Shown here: positions 36,760 through 47,218 of the stretch, piece after piece
Numbering within the stretch: the first letter of the stretch is position 1
Layout: each line of letters begins with the position of its first letter
NCBI RefSeq assembly: GCF_004770895.1
Contig: NZ_RQHS01000015.1
Location: 71,589-135,588, forward strand
DNA length: 64,000 nucleotides
Direction of reading: 5' to 3'
From: Leptospira dzoumogneensis
GTDB lineage: Bacteria > Spirochaetota > Leptospiria > Leptospirales > Leptospiraceae
Made by a program: the position numbers and the translations under genes
Notes under the pieces: model-generated
Seen by the model: only the letters and a program-made list of their open reading frames with translations
What the model was told of the DNA's origin: nothing
Databases searched by the model: none

Positions 36760-37140
36760 ATGAGTAAATATATCTTCAGTTGGTTCCTTCTTCTTTTAGC
36801 CGCATTGCTGAATGCCGCCGTCCGAGAATTAGCGTATAAGGATTTTTTCGAAGAACATCTTTCCCATCAGATCTCCGTTTTTACAGGACTATTTCTTATT
36901 TCCGTTCCGATCTTCTATGTTTCCCAAAAATGGCCGTTCAAAGACAAGGCCCTAGCGTTTGTAGTGGGACTTGTATGGTGTATTATGACGGAACTTTTCG
37001 AATTCTTAATGTTCTTACGAGTTTCAGAGGACCCATATAAGGATTTCCTAAAGGTCCATAATATTTTCGCCGGAGAATTTTGGATATTGATCCTGATCTG
37101 GATCGTAATTTCTCCGGTTCTGTTCTATAGATCCAGATAA
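36760..37140 (+). CDS. small four-helix membrane protein of unknown function
   Basis: 126 residues, mostly hydrophobic, with about four transmembrane segments (near 4-20, 37-57, 66-87 and 105-124) and few charged residues outside them. I do not recognise the family. The ATG has GAAGGA 12 bases upstream. It lies 80 bp after pyk and ends one base before the convergent MscS-type gene. It may be cotranscribed with pyk. Confidence 0.6.
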   Translation: MSKYIFSWFLLLLAALLNAAVRELAYKDFFEEHLSHQISVFTGLFLISVPIFYVSQKWPFKDKALAFVVGLVWCIMTELFEFLMFLRVSEDPYKDFLKVHNIFAGEFWILILIWIVISPVLFYRSR

Positions 37141-37141
37141 A

Positions 37142-38104
37142 TTAGATTATCTGGATCCCGGACTCCGCAAATTCTTTCAAAACTTCTCTGGAGATCCTTG
37201 CTTTCTGATTCCTTTTTTCTTTGATATGGGTCAGATAACGAAGGGAGAATAATACTCCGCCTTCTTCTATATTCATATACACGATAGGTGTGGTCTTGCC
37301 TAAGCGGACCAAATAGTTTTTGGAAAGTTCTCTTACCGAATAATCTATTTTATGCTGGTCTATGATGGATCCGTTTTTCAGGATCCCGTTCAGGATTTTT
37401 TCGGCGGTTTCCCAATCGGCACCATGAGGGATCTTAATCCTGAATTCGTCCCATACGAATCCCATTTTTTCCTTCACCACATACACTTTATGAAGAATGA
37501 TCGTATGGTTCGGTAGATGCACCAATCGATTCGTGGATTGTTCCGATTTAGGATCCGGGCTTAACTCCATCAAAGTAAAACGATTGATCCCTATATTGAC
37601 CACGTCCCCTTTAATACCTTCGATCTCGATACGGTCCCCTACTTCAAAACCGTTGCTGCCATGGATCAACAACCAACCCACATAGTTCAAGGTAATATCT
37701 TTTAAGGAGATAACGATACCCGCTCCGGCAAGACCCATCACAGTAGGAAGATAAGATAAGCCGGAAAAAATTACGGGGAGAAGGGAGACAGCTCCCACAA
37801 CCACAAACAGGATCCGAGTTACTCTTCTGCGATTATACCTAACAGAATTATCAGCGGGAGGACTGATCCTGTCGAAGGTCAAAACGAAAGTTTTATAAAC
37901 GATCACCAGGGTCAGGATAAAATACACGACCAGGACGAACTCTTCCGTGATGGTCCTTTCCTTCGAGTTCAGAAGGGAAATCGGATTTAAGAGCCGAAGT
38001 ATTTCTTCCATGACGAGAGAACCCAGGCTAAAGAAACTATAAGCCAGGGCAAGGCGAATTCTATTCCATTTTCTTCTGCTTTCTAAAAGCGGAAGCGATC
38101 TCAT
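37142..38104 (-). CDS. MscS-family mechanosensitive ion channel
   Basis: About 320 residues. Three transmembrane segments end in the pore helix region VMGLAGAGIVISLKDITLN, followed by the MscS beta domain (FEVGDRIEIEGIKGDVVNIG, then LVHLPNHTII) and a C-terminal alpha/beta part. Such channels open under membrane tension to release solutes. The start is unsettled. The ATG at 38104 is used here, overlapping aroB by 44 bp. An ATG at 38011 avoids the overlap but cuts into the first membrane segment, and a TTG at 38158 is longer. None has a ribosome site. Confidence 0.78.
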   Translation of the reverse strand: MRSLPLLESRRKWNRIRLALAYSFFSLGSLVMEEILRLLNPISLLNSKERTITEEFVLVVYFILTLVIVYKTFVLTFDRISPPADNSVRYNRRRVTRILFVVVGAVSLLPVIFSGLSYLPTVMGLAGAGIVISLKDITLNYVGWLLIHGSNGFEVGDRIEIEGIKGDVVNIGINRFTLMELSPDPKSEQSTNRLVHLPNHTIILHKVYVVKEKMGFVWDEFRIKIPHGADWETAEKILNGILKNGSIIDQHKIDYSVRELSKNYLVRLGKTTPIVYMNIEEGGVLFSLRYLTHIKEKRNQKARISREVLKEFAESGIQII

Positions 38105-39155
38105 CCAGCTCGACCGGAATATCCCAAATCGGATTTCCAGGAGACTGAAGAAGAACAAATCGAACTGAATTGCCTACATTCTTCTTATCATGAAGAGTAT
38201 GTTTCGCAACCTGCGCGGATTTACTTTTATCATGATAAGGAAGATCGTATGCTTTCAGGATTTTTTTTAAGTTCTCTATCCAAGAAACATCCAATCCTTG
38301 TTTTTCCGCGGATAGAATGATCGCAGTCAAAAGTCCTATGGAAACCGCTTCTCCATGAGAATATCTTCTGTAATTCGTAAGAGATTCAATCGCATGAGCG
38401 GTTGTGTGACCCAAATTCAGTACTTTTCTTAAACCTGTTTCTCTTTCGTCCTGGGAAACTATATTAGCCTTATATAAAATAGAGCCTACGATCAATTCCA
38501 AAAGTTCGGGAGAAGTATGGTCATAGACTGATTTATCGTTCGAACGGACCTTCTCCAGGTATTCTCCTCCGGACAAAAGGCCGTGTTTTACGATCTCTGC
38601 CATTCCACATCTCCACTCTCTTTTAGGTAAAGTGGACAATGCGATCAAAGGTAAATATACGAATTCAGGCTGGTAGAAGGAGCCGATCATATTTTTCCCA
38701 AGGTCGGCATTCACAGCCACTTTTCCACCCACGGAAGAATCCACGGAGGCAAGTAAGGTCGTAGGAATTTGTGCGAAACGAATTCCTCTTTGGAATGTGG
38801 ATGCGATAAATCCCGCAAAGTCACCCACCACTCCGCCGCCAAGAGCAAGGATCAAACTTTTACGATCCGCTCCAAGCTCTATCAGTTTATTATAAACTTC
38901 CGCGGTGCGAAGTATATGTTTATTTTTCTCCCCGCCCTTGATATAAATTTCGTGGAATGGGATCCCGGGACAGGAAAGTTCCGATTCGTAAAACTTGGAA
39001 AATAATCCTGAAAGTTTTCTTTCCGTAAGTATAAATATGGAAGAAATAGGATAAAATCTTTTGATCGTTTCTCCCAATCCTCTAAAATCAGAATGGATCT
39101 GTACTTTATATTCTTTCGAGAATGCTTTGATCTGTACTTCCCGGATAGGATTCAT
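38061..39155 (-). CDS. aroB: 3-dehydroquinate synthase
   Basis: 364 residues. NAD binding is shown by ALGGGVVGDFAGFIASTFQRG, followed by the metal and substrate region VDSSVGGKVAVNADLGKNMI and HGEAVSIGL. The enzyme turns DAHP into dehydroquinate, the second step of the shikimate pathway. It starts in an ATGA overlap with the Nudix gene. The other aromatic genes of the window (aroA, tyrA, pheA) lie 8-11 kb away on the same strand. Confidence 0.96.
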   Translation of the reverse strand: MNPIREVQIKAFSKEYKVQIHSDFRGLGETIKRFYPISSIFILTERKLSGLFSKFYESELSCPGIPFHEIYIKGGEKNKHILRTAEVYNKLIELGADRKSLILALGGGVVGDFAGFIASTFQRGIRFAQIPTTLLASVDSSVGGKVAVNADLGKNMIGSFYQPEFVYLPLIALSTLPKREWRCGMAEIVKHGLLSGGEYLEKVRSNDKSVYDHTSPELLELIVGSILYKANIVSQDERETGLRKVLNLGHTTAHAIESLTNYRRYSHGEAVSIGLLTAIILSAEKQGLDVSWIENLKKILKAYDLPYHDKSKSAQVAKHTLHDKKNVGNSVRFVLLQSPGNPIWDIPVELDEIASAFRKQKKME

Positions 39156-39625
39156 TTATCATATACCCATTGGCTTCGAACAAAAGGAGCCGGTTTGTAT
39201 TTTCCGGAAGAAAGAAATTCCTTAATATCCGGTCTTATATCCATTTCTAAAACCGCGCCCAAAGGAAAATAGCCGAATCCTGTGATCGCTTTCTCTTTAA
39301 GGTTCACTTCCGGGTCTTGTTTTTTGACGGTTGCTAAGAATACTAACTGAAGAAGGTGACGATTTCCCTTTGGATCTATGGACTCATTCAGAAATAGAAA
39401 ATTTGCACTGGTGATATCCAGAGAAAGTTCTTCTTTCAGTTCTCTTTTCAGTGCGTCTTCCGCACTTTCTCCGAATTCAATTCCGCCGCCCGGCAATAAC
39501 CAATAATAGGCATCCTTCTTTTTTTGCTGCAGAAGTAGGATCTCTCCCTTACGATTTCGGATCAAAGCGGCCACTCTGACCCTTAAACCTTTCTTTTTAA
39601 AAAAGAATTCCATATTAGATTTCAT
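39152..39625 (-). CDS. NUDIX hydrolase
   Basis: 157 residues. The Nudix box is complete: GIEFGESAEDALKRELKEEL fits Gx5Ex7REUxEE. Family members hydrolyse nucleoside diphosphates linked to another group, such as NADH, ADP-ribose or oxidised nucleotides, and the specificity cannot be told. The start shares one base with the rnc stop (TAATG) and the end overlaps aroB by ATGA, so it is translationally coupled on both sides. Confidence 0.88.
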   Translation of the reverse strand: MKSNMEFFFKKKGLRVRVAALIRNRKGEILLLQQKKKDAYYWLLPGGGIEFGESAEDALKRELKEELSLDITSANFLFLNESIDPKGNRHLLQLVFLATVKKQDPEVNLKEKAITGFGYFPLGAVLEMDIRPDIKEFLSSGKYKPAPFVRSQWVYDK

Positions 39626-40362
39626 TAAACCTTTATCTTTAAGGCCTTCAACAATTGTTTCGCAGCGTCTTGTTCCGCGAACTTTTTATTCTTTCCTTTA
39701 CCTTCCGCAGAATGTTTGTCCCGGATGGATACGCTGACGTAAAATGTCTTTTCGTGATCCGGTCCTATCTCTTTTAGCAATCTGTAAGAAGGTAGAAGTT
39801 TGAATTTTTTTTGGCAAATTTCCTGGAGGATGGATTTATAATCCGCGGCCTCTCTTACCTTATCGGAATTTTTAACGTAATCTATAAGATGTTGGAGTAT
39901 AAACTTCTCCGCTGCTTCCATTCCTTGGTCCAAATATACCGCACCGACCAAGGACTCGAACAGGTTTGCCCCCAGTTTTTTTTGGGCGCCTCCCTGACCT
40001 TCTCCTCTTCCTAATAAAACGTAATGAGTTAGTCCTAATTTTTCACTCAGCCCGTTTAACATTGCCGTAGAAACCAAGGTTGCTTTTTTTCTGGAAAGTT
40101 CTCCTTCACTCGCGGAAGGATTTGTTCTGTATAAATATTTTGCGACCACGAGCCCTAGAACAGAATCTCCCAAGAACTCCAATCTTTCGTTGTCTTCTTT
40201 GTACTGTGGATTTTCGTTCCGGAAAGAACTATGTATGAATGCGATCTCTAAGTAAGAAGGTTTATTAAATTTTAAACCAAGTTCGGACGCAAGTAGGGAT
40301 GGATCCTTTCTATTTTTAGGATCAGTCTTGTTTTGGTTCTGATTGTGTTTTTTTTTTATCAA
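39625..40362 (-). CDS. rnc: ribonuclease III
   Basis: 245 residues. The catalytic signature NERLEFLGDSVLGLV (acidic residues intact) lies near residue 60, a second acidic site in LFESLVGAVYLDQG near 135, and a double-stranded RNA-binding domain at the C-terminus. It cuts structured RNA, including rRNA precursors, as a homodimer. It lies downstream of acpP, as in many bacteria, though a terminator-like hairpin intervenes. Confidence 0.95.
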   Translation of the reverse strand: MIKKKHNQNQNKTDPKNRKDPSLLASELGLKFNKPSYLEIAFIHSSFRNENPQYKEDNERLEFLGDSVLGLVVAKYLYRTNPSASEGELSRKKATLVSTAMLNGLSEKLGLTHYVLLGRGEGQGGAQKKLGANLFESLVGAVYLDQGMEAAEKFILQHLIDYVKNSDKVREAADYKSILQEICQKKFKLLPSYRLLKEIGPDHEKTFYVSVSIRDKHSAEGKGKNKKFAEQDAAKQLLKALKIKV

Positions 40363-40374
40363 AGGATTTTGATA

Positions 40375-40422
40375 AAAGGAAAGGAAGAAAGACTTCCGAG
40401 TTCCCGTGAGAACCCGGAGGTC
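40375..40422 (-). terminator. possible terminator between acpP and rnc
   Basis: Minus-strand GACCTCCGGGTTC pairs imperfectly with GAACTCGGAAGTC (one mismatch, one wobble) and is followed by the pyrimidine run TTTCTTCCTTTCC. It may be leaky, since rnc has no separate obvious promoter. Confidence 0.55.
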
Positions 40423-40429
40423 TAGTCAA

Positions 40430-40663
40430 TTAGGACTTTAGAGTGTCGATGAACTTAATTACGTCTCCGACGGTTTGGATCTTTTCAGCATCCTCATCGG
40501 AAATTTCAACGCCAAACTCTTCTTCAAGAGCCATAACGAGTTCAACTGTGTCAAGAGAGTCTGCACCAAGGTCATCAATGAAGTGTGCTTCAGGAGTCAC
40601 TTCAGACTCATCCACTCCAAGTTGCTCAACGATAATAGACTTAATCTTTTCGAAATCTGCCAT
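40430..40663 (-). CDS. acpP: acyl carrier protein
   Basis: 77 residues, acidic. The phosphopantetheine serine lies in [19 protein letters not shown], the universal DSL motif. It carries growing acyl chains in fatty acid synthesis. The ATG at 40663 is preceded by GGAGG, six bases away, the strongest ribosome site in the region and fitting a very abundant protein. Two inverted repeats sit in the leader. The gene lies downstream of fabG but is separated from it by a strong terminator. Confidence 0.97.
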   Translation of the reverse strand: MADFEKIKSIIVEQLGVDESEVTPEAHFIDDLGADSLDTVELVMALEEEFGVEISDEDAEKIQTVGDVIKFIDTLKS

Positions 40664-40675
40664 TTGTTTCCTCCG

Positions 40676-40691
40676 TACCACCAAAGTGGTA
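40676..40691. promoter_or_regulatory. inverted repeat in the acpP leader, proximal
   Basis: TACCAC-CAAA-GTGGTA, six-base arms, ending 12 bp before the acpP ATG and touching the ribosome site. It may be an operator or an mRNA hairpin that limits translation. Confidence 0.4.
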
Positions 40692-40713
40692 TGTAAGTTT
40701 TAGTTAGGTTTAG

Positions 40714-40740
40714 AATCGGGGATGAATTCATCCACCGATT
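40714..40740. promoter_or_regulatory. inverted repeat upstream of acpP, distal
   Basis: A perfect 14-bp palindrome GGATGAATTCATCC is extended by arms AATCGG and CCGATT with one bulged base, giving a 13-bp stem. No T-run follows on either strand, so it is not a terminator. It is a candidate binding site for a lipid-synthesis regulator. Confidence 0.45.
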
Positions 40741-41042
40741 TTTAAACATTTTTTTCTCAAATGTTTTGGCAAGCGATAACGGATTGGAAACGGGAAAAAA
40801 ACAGAATATTGTCCAAGTTTCTTTTTATATTTTTTTCAAAGAAGATGTTCTATAACTTACGACGGATCGACTCAATCCGATCGAAAATTCCGCATAGTTC
40901 CCCATATTCAAATAATCAAAAAGTCACATTTCTAATATTAGATCTTGAGACTGTTCTCGATCATTCGTTCGAACGCCGTTCGGATGTATAATTTTTTAGA
41001 ACATTACAAGAACCTTTCTAAGAAGGTTTTGTTGGTTCTGCA
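40741..41042. other. AT-rich gene-free stretch between acpP and fabG
   Basis: The stretch is clearly AT-rich with many A and T runs. It presumably holds the acpP promoter, but I see no convincing -35/-10 pair. The short frames in it have no ribosome site or recognisable product. Confidence 0.4.
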
Positions 41043-41074
41043 AAAAAACAAAAGCCCGGAAAATTCCGGGCTTT
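41043..41074 (-). terminator. rho-independent terminator of fabG
   Basis: Perfect stem AAAGCCCGGAA / TTCCGGGCTTT with a two-base loop. The minus strand continues TGTTTTTTTG. It starts 33 bp after the fabG stop. Confidence 0.9.
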
Positions 41075-41106
41075 TCTACCTATCATTCAGATTAAGATCC
41101 GAAGTA

Positions 41107-41871
41107 TTAGGCTTGGACTCCCGGAAGGAATCCCCCACCGTTCACTTCGATCACTTGTCCCGTAATGAAAGAGGAAATATCGGAAGCTAAGAACGCGATA
41201 GTATTCGCGATATCATCCGGCTGTCCTGCTCTCTTTAAAGGGATCGCAGCTACCATTGCAGTACGGATCTTTTCAGGGATTGCGTCTGTCATTTCAGTAG
41301 CGATAAATCCCGGAGCGATCGCATTACAACGGATCTTACGGCCGGCCATTTCCAGAGCGACTGCTTTGGTCAGACCGATTACCCCTGCTTTAGAAGCGGA
41401 GTAGTTAGTTTGTCCGATATTTCCGTTCACTCCTGCAATGGAGGAAAGGTTGATAATGGATCCACCGTTCGGATTTTTTGCCATAAATTTAATAGCAGCT
41501 TGGATACAGTTGAAAGTCCCGGTCAAGTTCACTGCGATTACAGCGTCCCATTGCTCTTGTTTCATTCTAAGCATAAGAGTGTCTTTAGTGATACCTGCGT
41601 TATTCACTAGGATCTCTATAGAACCGAAATTATCCACTACAGCTTGGATACCTGCTTGAGCGGATTCTGCGTTCGCTACGTTTACAGCGACTCCGATTGC
41701 TTTTACACCTGTAGCTTTTGCGATCTCTGCCGCAGTAGCTTTACTTGCCTCTTCGTTTAAGTCGGCAATGACAACGTTTGCGCCTGCTTGCGCGAGTTTA
41801 AGAGCGGTTGCTTTACCGATTCCGCGGGCAGCCCCGGTTATAATGGCGTTTTTGCCTTTCAAATCGATCAT
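41107..41871 (-). CDS. fabG: 3-oxoacyl-[acyl-carrier-protein] reductase
   Basis: 254 residues, classical SDR. It has ITGAARGIGKATA (NADP loop), NNAGIT, the catalytic Ser in INLSSIAG, and the YSASKAG Tyr and Lys near 155-159. It reduces beta-ketoacyl-ACP in fatty acid elongation. Placement next to acpP and plsX supports FabG over other SDR enzymes. AAGGA lies eight bases before the ATG. fabD and fabH, often found between plsX and fabG, are missing here. Confidence 0.93.
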   Translation of the reverse strand: MIDLKGKNAIITGAARGIGKATALKLAQAGANVVIADLNEEASKATAAEIAKATGVKAIGVAVNVANAESAQAGIQAVVDNFGSIEILVNNAGITKDTLMLRMKQEQWDAVIAVNLTGTFNCIQAAIKFMAKNPNGGSIINLSSIAGVNGNIGQTNYSASKAGVIGLTKAVALEMAGRKIRCNAIAPGFIATEMTDAIPEKIRTAMVAAIPLKRAGQPDDIANTIAFLASDISSFITGQVIEVNGGGFLPGVQA

Positions 41872-41939
41872 TGGTTTTTTCCTTACCAGATTCTGCGGTT
41901 AGCGTATTTTTCAGGCCTGGGGGGTCAAGTGATTCTAGT

Positions 41940-42130
41940 ACGGAGCCGCGAAGGGAAGGAAGACTCAGAGGATTTCGGCACGCAGAGACACGGAGGCGCA
42001 GAGTTTTTGGGTTTTTTAGTAAGTAAATCTTCAGGAATCATGGAAACTCAATAGATCCTAAAACCTTTATTCTCCGCGACTTTGTGTCTCTGCGTGAGAA
42101 TACTCAAGCGACTCCATAGTCTCTGCGACT
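41940..42130. repeat. intergenic palindromic repeat, copy F
   Basis: CACGCAGAGACACGGAGGC faces TTTGTGTCTCTGCGTGAG. It begins 69 bp upstream of fabG and ends four bases before the plsX stop, so it is in the path of any plsX-fabG read-through transcript. The central palindrome is absent from this copy. Confidence 0.65.
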
Positions 42131-42134
42131 CTAA

Positions 42135-43139
42135 CTAGAACTTTGCCTTCTCTATATCTTCTTTGATGCGCTGGTTCACATCCCTTTCGGCACATTCTAC
42201 CACCACTCGGATCGCGTTTCGGACCGCATGTGCATTGGAAGAACCGTGGCCGATCAAACAGGTTCCTTCCACACCAAGAAGAAGTGCTCCGCCGTATTCC
42301 GCGTAATCCAATCTTTTCTTGATCGCGGTGAATGTAGGTTTAAGAAGAAGTGCCCCTGTTTGTGCAAGGCTGGACTGAGCGATACTTTCTCTCAGCACGG
42401 CGAATATGGATTTAGAAAGACCTTCGGTTGCTTTCAGGACTATATTCCCTACGAAGCCGTCGCAGACCACAACGTCCACATCCCTTCCTCCACCGTAAAG
42501 ATCTCGTCCTTCTACATTTCCTACAAAATCGATCGGGAGTTTTTTAATAAATTCGAAAGCCTTTAAGGTGACTGAGTTTCCCTTCTTATCTTCTTCTCCG
42601 TTGGATAAGATCCCAACCTTCGGTTTGTGAATATTGAAGATAAGTCTGGAATAGATCTCTCCCATGATCGCGAACTGGGCCAAATACTCCGGCTTACAAT
42701 CCACGTTCGCACCTGCATCCAGAAGAAGTGTAGGAGCTCCCTTCTCTCTTGGAATGGGGGCAGCGATCGGAGGTCTTAAGACTCCGGGAATTCTTCCTAG
42801 ATATAATAGTGCAGCCGCCATGGTAGCGCCCGTATTTCCGGGAGAGAACATTCCGACGCATGTTTTATCGGCGACCAGTTGAGCCGCTTGCACAACGGAA
42901 GAATCTTCCATAGCACGTACCGCTATGGAAGGAGAATCGTTCATACCTATGATCTCACTGGCGTGAACGATCCTGATCTTATTTGTATCGTATTCGTATT
43001 TGAGGAGGGTCTCGCTGATATCTTCTTCTTTACCAACGAGAATGACGTTTCTGCCGTCTTGGTTTACCGCGTTAACGGCACCTTCTACGATCCTATCAGG
43101 ACCGTAGTCGCCGCTCATTGCATCGACGGCGACCCACAT
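42135..43139 (-). CDS. plsX: phosphate acyltransferase PlsX
   Basis: 334 residues. N-terminal [20 protein letters not shown] and the later [17 protein letters not shown] are typical, as is [13 protein letters not shown]. PlsX turns acyl-ACP into acyl-phosphate for phospholipid synthesis. It starts five bases after rpmF, the classic rpmF-plsX pair. The following element is a repeat rather than fabH. Confidence 0.95.
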   Translation of the reverse strand: MWVAVDAMSGDYGPDRIVEGAVNAVNQDGRNVILVGKEEDISETLLKYEYDTNKIRIVHASEIIGMNDSPSIAVRAMEDSSVVQAAQLVADKTCVGMFSPGNTGATMAAALLYLGRIPGVLRPPIAAPIPREKGAPTLLLDAGANVDCKPEYLAQFAIMGEIYSRLIFNIHKPKVGILSNGEEDKKGNSVTLKAFEFIKKLPIDFVGNVEGRDLYGGGRDVDVVVCDGFVGNIVLKATEGLSKSIFAVLRESIAQSSLAQTGALLLKPTFTAIKKRLDYAEYGGALLLGVEGTCLIGHGSSNAHAVRNAIRVVVECAERDVNQRIKEDIEKAKF

Positions 43140-43144
43140 ATTGA

Positions 43145-43345
43145 TTAGTTCTCTTCGCTAGTCTTCCTGACTTTCGGTTCCACCACTACACGGTCTTTGT
43201 AAAAACCGCAAACAGGGCAGATTCTATGAGGAGGTCTGAATGAATTACAGTTCGGGCAAGGGACTAGATTCGGTTTCCCGATCGCATGATGGGCCCGTTT
43301 CATCCTCACTTTTGATTTAGATTTTCGTCTCTTAGGAACTGCCAT
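43145..43345 (-). CDS. rpmF: 50S ribosomal protein L32
   Basis: 66 residues, basic N-terminus ([20 protein letters not shown]) and a zinc ribbon CPNC...CPVC. Normal length and its usual position before plsX. It follows hisG by 56 bp. Confidence 0.95.
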   Translation of the reverse strand: MAVPKRRKSKSKVRMKRAHHAIGKPNLVPCPNCNSFRPPHRICPVCGFYKDRVVVEPKVRKTSEEN

Positions 43346-43401
43346 TGTTTTTCTCTATAGATAATGTCGATTTACGACTATGTTTTTTTTAAAGCCGGAA
43401 T

Positions 43402-44031
43402 TCACAACTGTTTTTCAGTCAAAGCGAATGATTCTAAGAATTCTCCGACTTCTGCCCGTTTTGTGTATAATGCAGAGCGGTTAAACACCAATCTCGCCGT
43501 AGATTCCATAATAACTTCGATCTCTTCCAGATTATTGGCTCTTAAAGTGCCGCCCGTGGACACCAAATCCACGATACAATCGGATAAACCCACCAAAGGA
43601 GCGAGTTCAATACTTCCGTAAAGTTTAATCACTTCGCAGTTAATCCCTTTTTTTAGGAAGAAATCCTTGGCGATATTCGGATATTTTGTCGCCACACGGA
43701 CCTTTCTTTCCCCGGAGCTAAGGCTCCAACCTTTCGGGCCCGCTACTGAAAGTCTGCATTTTCCTATAAGCAAATCTAAGGGAAGAAGAAGGTCATAATC
43801 CCCTTCCAATAATACGTCCCATCCCACGATACCTGCATCCGCAGAATTTTGTTCCACGTAAGTCGCCACGTCTTGGGAGCGGACCAGTAAAATACGGACC
43901 TTTCCTTTCGGATCTTTATAGATAAGTTCTTTGGAATCAGGATCGGGACGACCGGAAAGCCATCCCCTTTCGAGCATGAGTTCTATGCTCTCTTCGGCAA
44001 GCCGTCCTTTCGGAAGGGCCAAAGTCAGCAT
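43402..44031 (-). CDS. hisG: ATP phosphoribosyltransferase, short form
   Basis: 209 residues without the C-terminal regulatory domain, so the HisG_S type that needs HisZ. It has [11 protein letters not shown] at the start, the periplasmic-binding-like core [10 protein letters not shown], and [13 protein letters not shown] (PRPP site). It makes phosphoribosyl-ATP, the first step of histidine synthesis. No other his gene is near. Its start abuts the TPR gene stop with no gap. Confidence 0.93.
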   Translation of the reverse strand: MLTLALPKGRLAEESIELMLERGWLSGRPDPDSKELIYKDPKGKVRILLVRSQDVATYVEQNSADAGIVGWDVLLEGDYDLLLPLDLLIGKCRLSVAGPKGWSLSSGERKVRVATKYPNIAKDFFLKKGINCEVIKLYGSIELAPLVGLSDCIVDLVSTGGTLRANNLEEIEVIMESTARLVFNRSALYTKRAEVGEFLESFALTEKQL

Positions 44032-44769
44032 TTAGTTTCCCTGGCTGCTTTTGAGTAGAAGATAAGTAGCGAGTTCCCTAACTGCTTTAAATTCTTCGGA
44101 AGGAGAAGAGATATCTTGGTCTAAAACTTTTTTAAGTAGATCGACTGCTTCTTCTTTTTTACCGTTTTGTAGTTTCAAACGACCCGCTTGGTAAAGGCTC
44201 CAAGCATAAAATCCGGATACGTTCTTACGGCTGCTTAAAAGAGAAACGGAAACTCCGTAATCGGATTCTGCTTCCGCGAGTTGGTCTGCACTTTCTCTAT
44301 AGTTTCCTGCGATATAAAAATAGTAAGCCTTCACTTCAGGAAGTTCGTCTATTTTTTTACCTGCAAATTCTAACTTCTCCGCCGCTTTTTGGTATTCTCC
44401 GTTTTTAGCATATAGATCTCCCAAAGTTTTGGAAAGTCTGATATCTAAAGAAGGAGAACTATATGTAGAAGCGATTGTTTCGTATTTTTTGATCTTATCA
44501 GTGATCTCTGTCATTGGAGAAAGAGCTAATTCCTTCTCCACTTTTTCGATCGCGAGAGTTCCTTTACGGAATTGTTCCGCTCTATACTCGTTCCAGCTAA
44601 CAACAGCAAGTACGGTTACGAATAAAACGCCTACTCCGAATAAAACCTGCTTTTTATTCTCTCCTATCTTGGAGAATAAAATTGCAAAAAATCTTTCCGC
44701 TCCGGTAAGACCAGGATACGGATCGATGTCCGTAATAGAAGCACCTGTTTTAGGTTCGAATCGTTTCAT
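44032..44769 (-). CDS. membrane-anchored TPR protein, YfgM-like
   Basis: 245 residues. A single membrane segment lies at about 40-57 (FGVGVLFVTVLAVVSWNEY), and the rest faces the periplasm as four or five TPR-like helical pairs (YAKNGEYQKAAEKLEFAGKK, SLYQAGRLKLQNGKKEEAV). This architecture matches YfgM and related TPR_21 proteins that assist folding at the translocon. Function here is inferred only. It lies 21 bp after rpsA. Confidence 0.75.
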   Translation of the reverse strand: MKRFEPKTGASITDIDPYPGLTGAERFFAILFSKIGENKKQVLFGVGVLFVTVLAVVSWNEYRAEQFRKGTLAIEKVEKELALSPMTEITDKIKKYETIASTYSSPSLDIRLSKTLGDLYAKNGEYQKAAEKLEFAGKKIDELPEVKAYYFYIAGNYRESADQLAEAESDYGVSVSLLSSRKNVSGFYAWSLYQAGRLKLQNGKKEEAVDLLKKVLDQDISSPSEEFKAVRELATYLLLKSSQGN

Positions 44770-44790
44770 CCAAAACTCCGAGAGACGTCC

Positions 44791-46473
<1,683 letters not shown>

Positions 46474-46504
46474 ACGGATTGAAATACTCGGTGTTTGATT
46501 GGGA

Positions 46505-47218
46505 TTAGTGCGAATCGTTATAAATGCCAGAGTCTAGGCACCCAAGGATCTTACTAATTACACTATTTTTTGGCAGGTTATCCGTGTCAATGAGGATTGC
46601 GTCCTCCGCTTTCCGGAGGGGGGCGATTTCTCTTTCCGTATCGGATTTGTCACGGATAACGATCTCTTTTTCGATCTCTTCTAAATCGGATCGAATCCCT
46701 TGCTCTAATAATTGATTATATCTTCTTTCGGCCCGAACTCTGGAAGAAGCTGTCAGAAAGAATTTGTAACGGGCGTCCGGAAATACATGGGTACCTATGT
46801 CTCTACCGTCCATTACCAGGCGATGAGTCTGAGAAAGTTTTCTCAATTGAGAATTTACGAATTCTCTAAATACAGCTTTGTCAGCGATGTATTTGATCTC
46901 TCTTGTGATCTCTGGAGTTCTGATATCTGTGGAAACATCCTCTCCATTTAAGAAGATACTGTTCTCCCCTGTTTCTGAAAATTCGCATAAAATTTCCACA
47001 CCTTCCGTAAGTGGCAGGAACTCCTTACCTGATAACCAATCCGAAAAGGAAATAGAAGAGTTTTTAGATTTATAGATCTTATAAATATGAAGAGTTAATG
47101 CGCGGTAGAATGCTCCTGAATCCAAATATTCGAATCCAAGTTTTTTAGAAAGTTCACGAGCCACTGTACTCTTGCCGGTTCCGGCAGGCCCATCTAATGC
47201 GATCACGTTTTCCGTCAT
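46505..47218 (-). CDS. cmk: cytidylate kinase
   Basis: 237 residues from the ATG at 47218, which overlaps the aroA stop as ATGA. It has the P-loop [14 protein letters not shown], the nucleotide site [14 protein letters not shown] and the lid region RYNQLLEQG. It phosphorylates CMP and dCMP. A longer version starting in aroA adds 18 unlikely residues. The order aroA-cmk-rpsA is seen in many bacteria. Confidence 0.94.
   Translation of the reverse strand: MTENVIALDGPAGTGKSTVARELSKKLGFEYLDSGAFYRALTLHIYKIYKSKNSSISFSDWLSGKEFLPLTEGVEILCEFSETGENSIFLNGEDVSTDIRTPEITREIKYIADKAVFREFVNSQLRKLSQTHRLVMDGRDIGTHVFPDARYKFFLTASSRVRAERRYNQLLEQGIRSDLEEIEKEIVIRDKSDTEREIAPLRKAEDAILIDTDNLPKNSVISKILGCLDSGIYNDSH

Noticed and set aside
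40761..41190. Two short plus-strand frames in the acpP-fabG gap
   Set aside because: AT-rich, without ribosome sites, and one crosses a strong terminator and enters fabG in antisense.
44750..44772. GGTTCGAATC, which resembles a tRNA T-arm
   Set aside because: It lies in the start of the TPR gene, and no acceptor or anticodon stem can be built around it.
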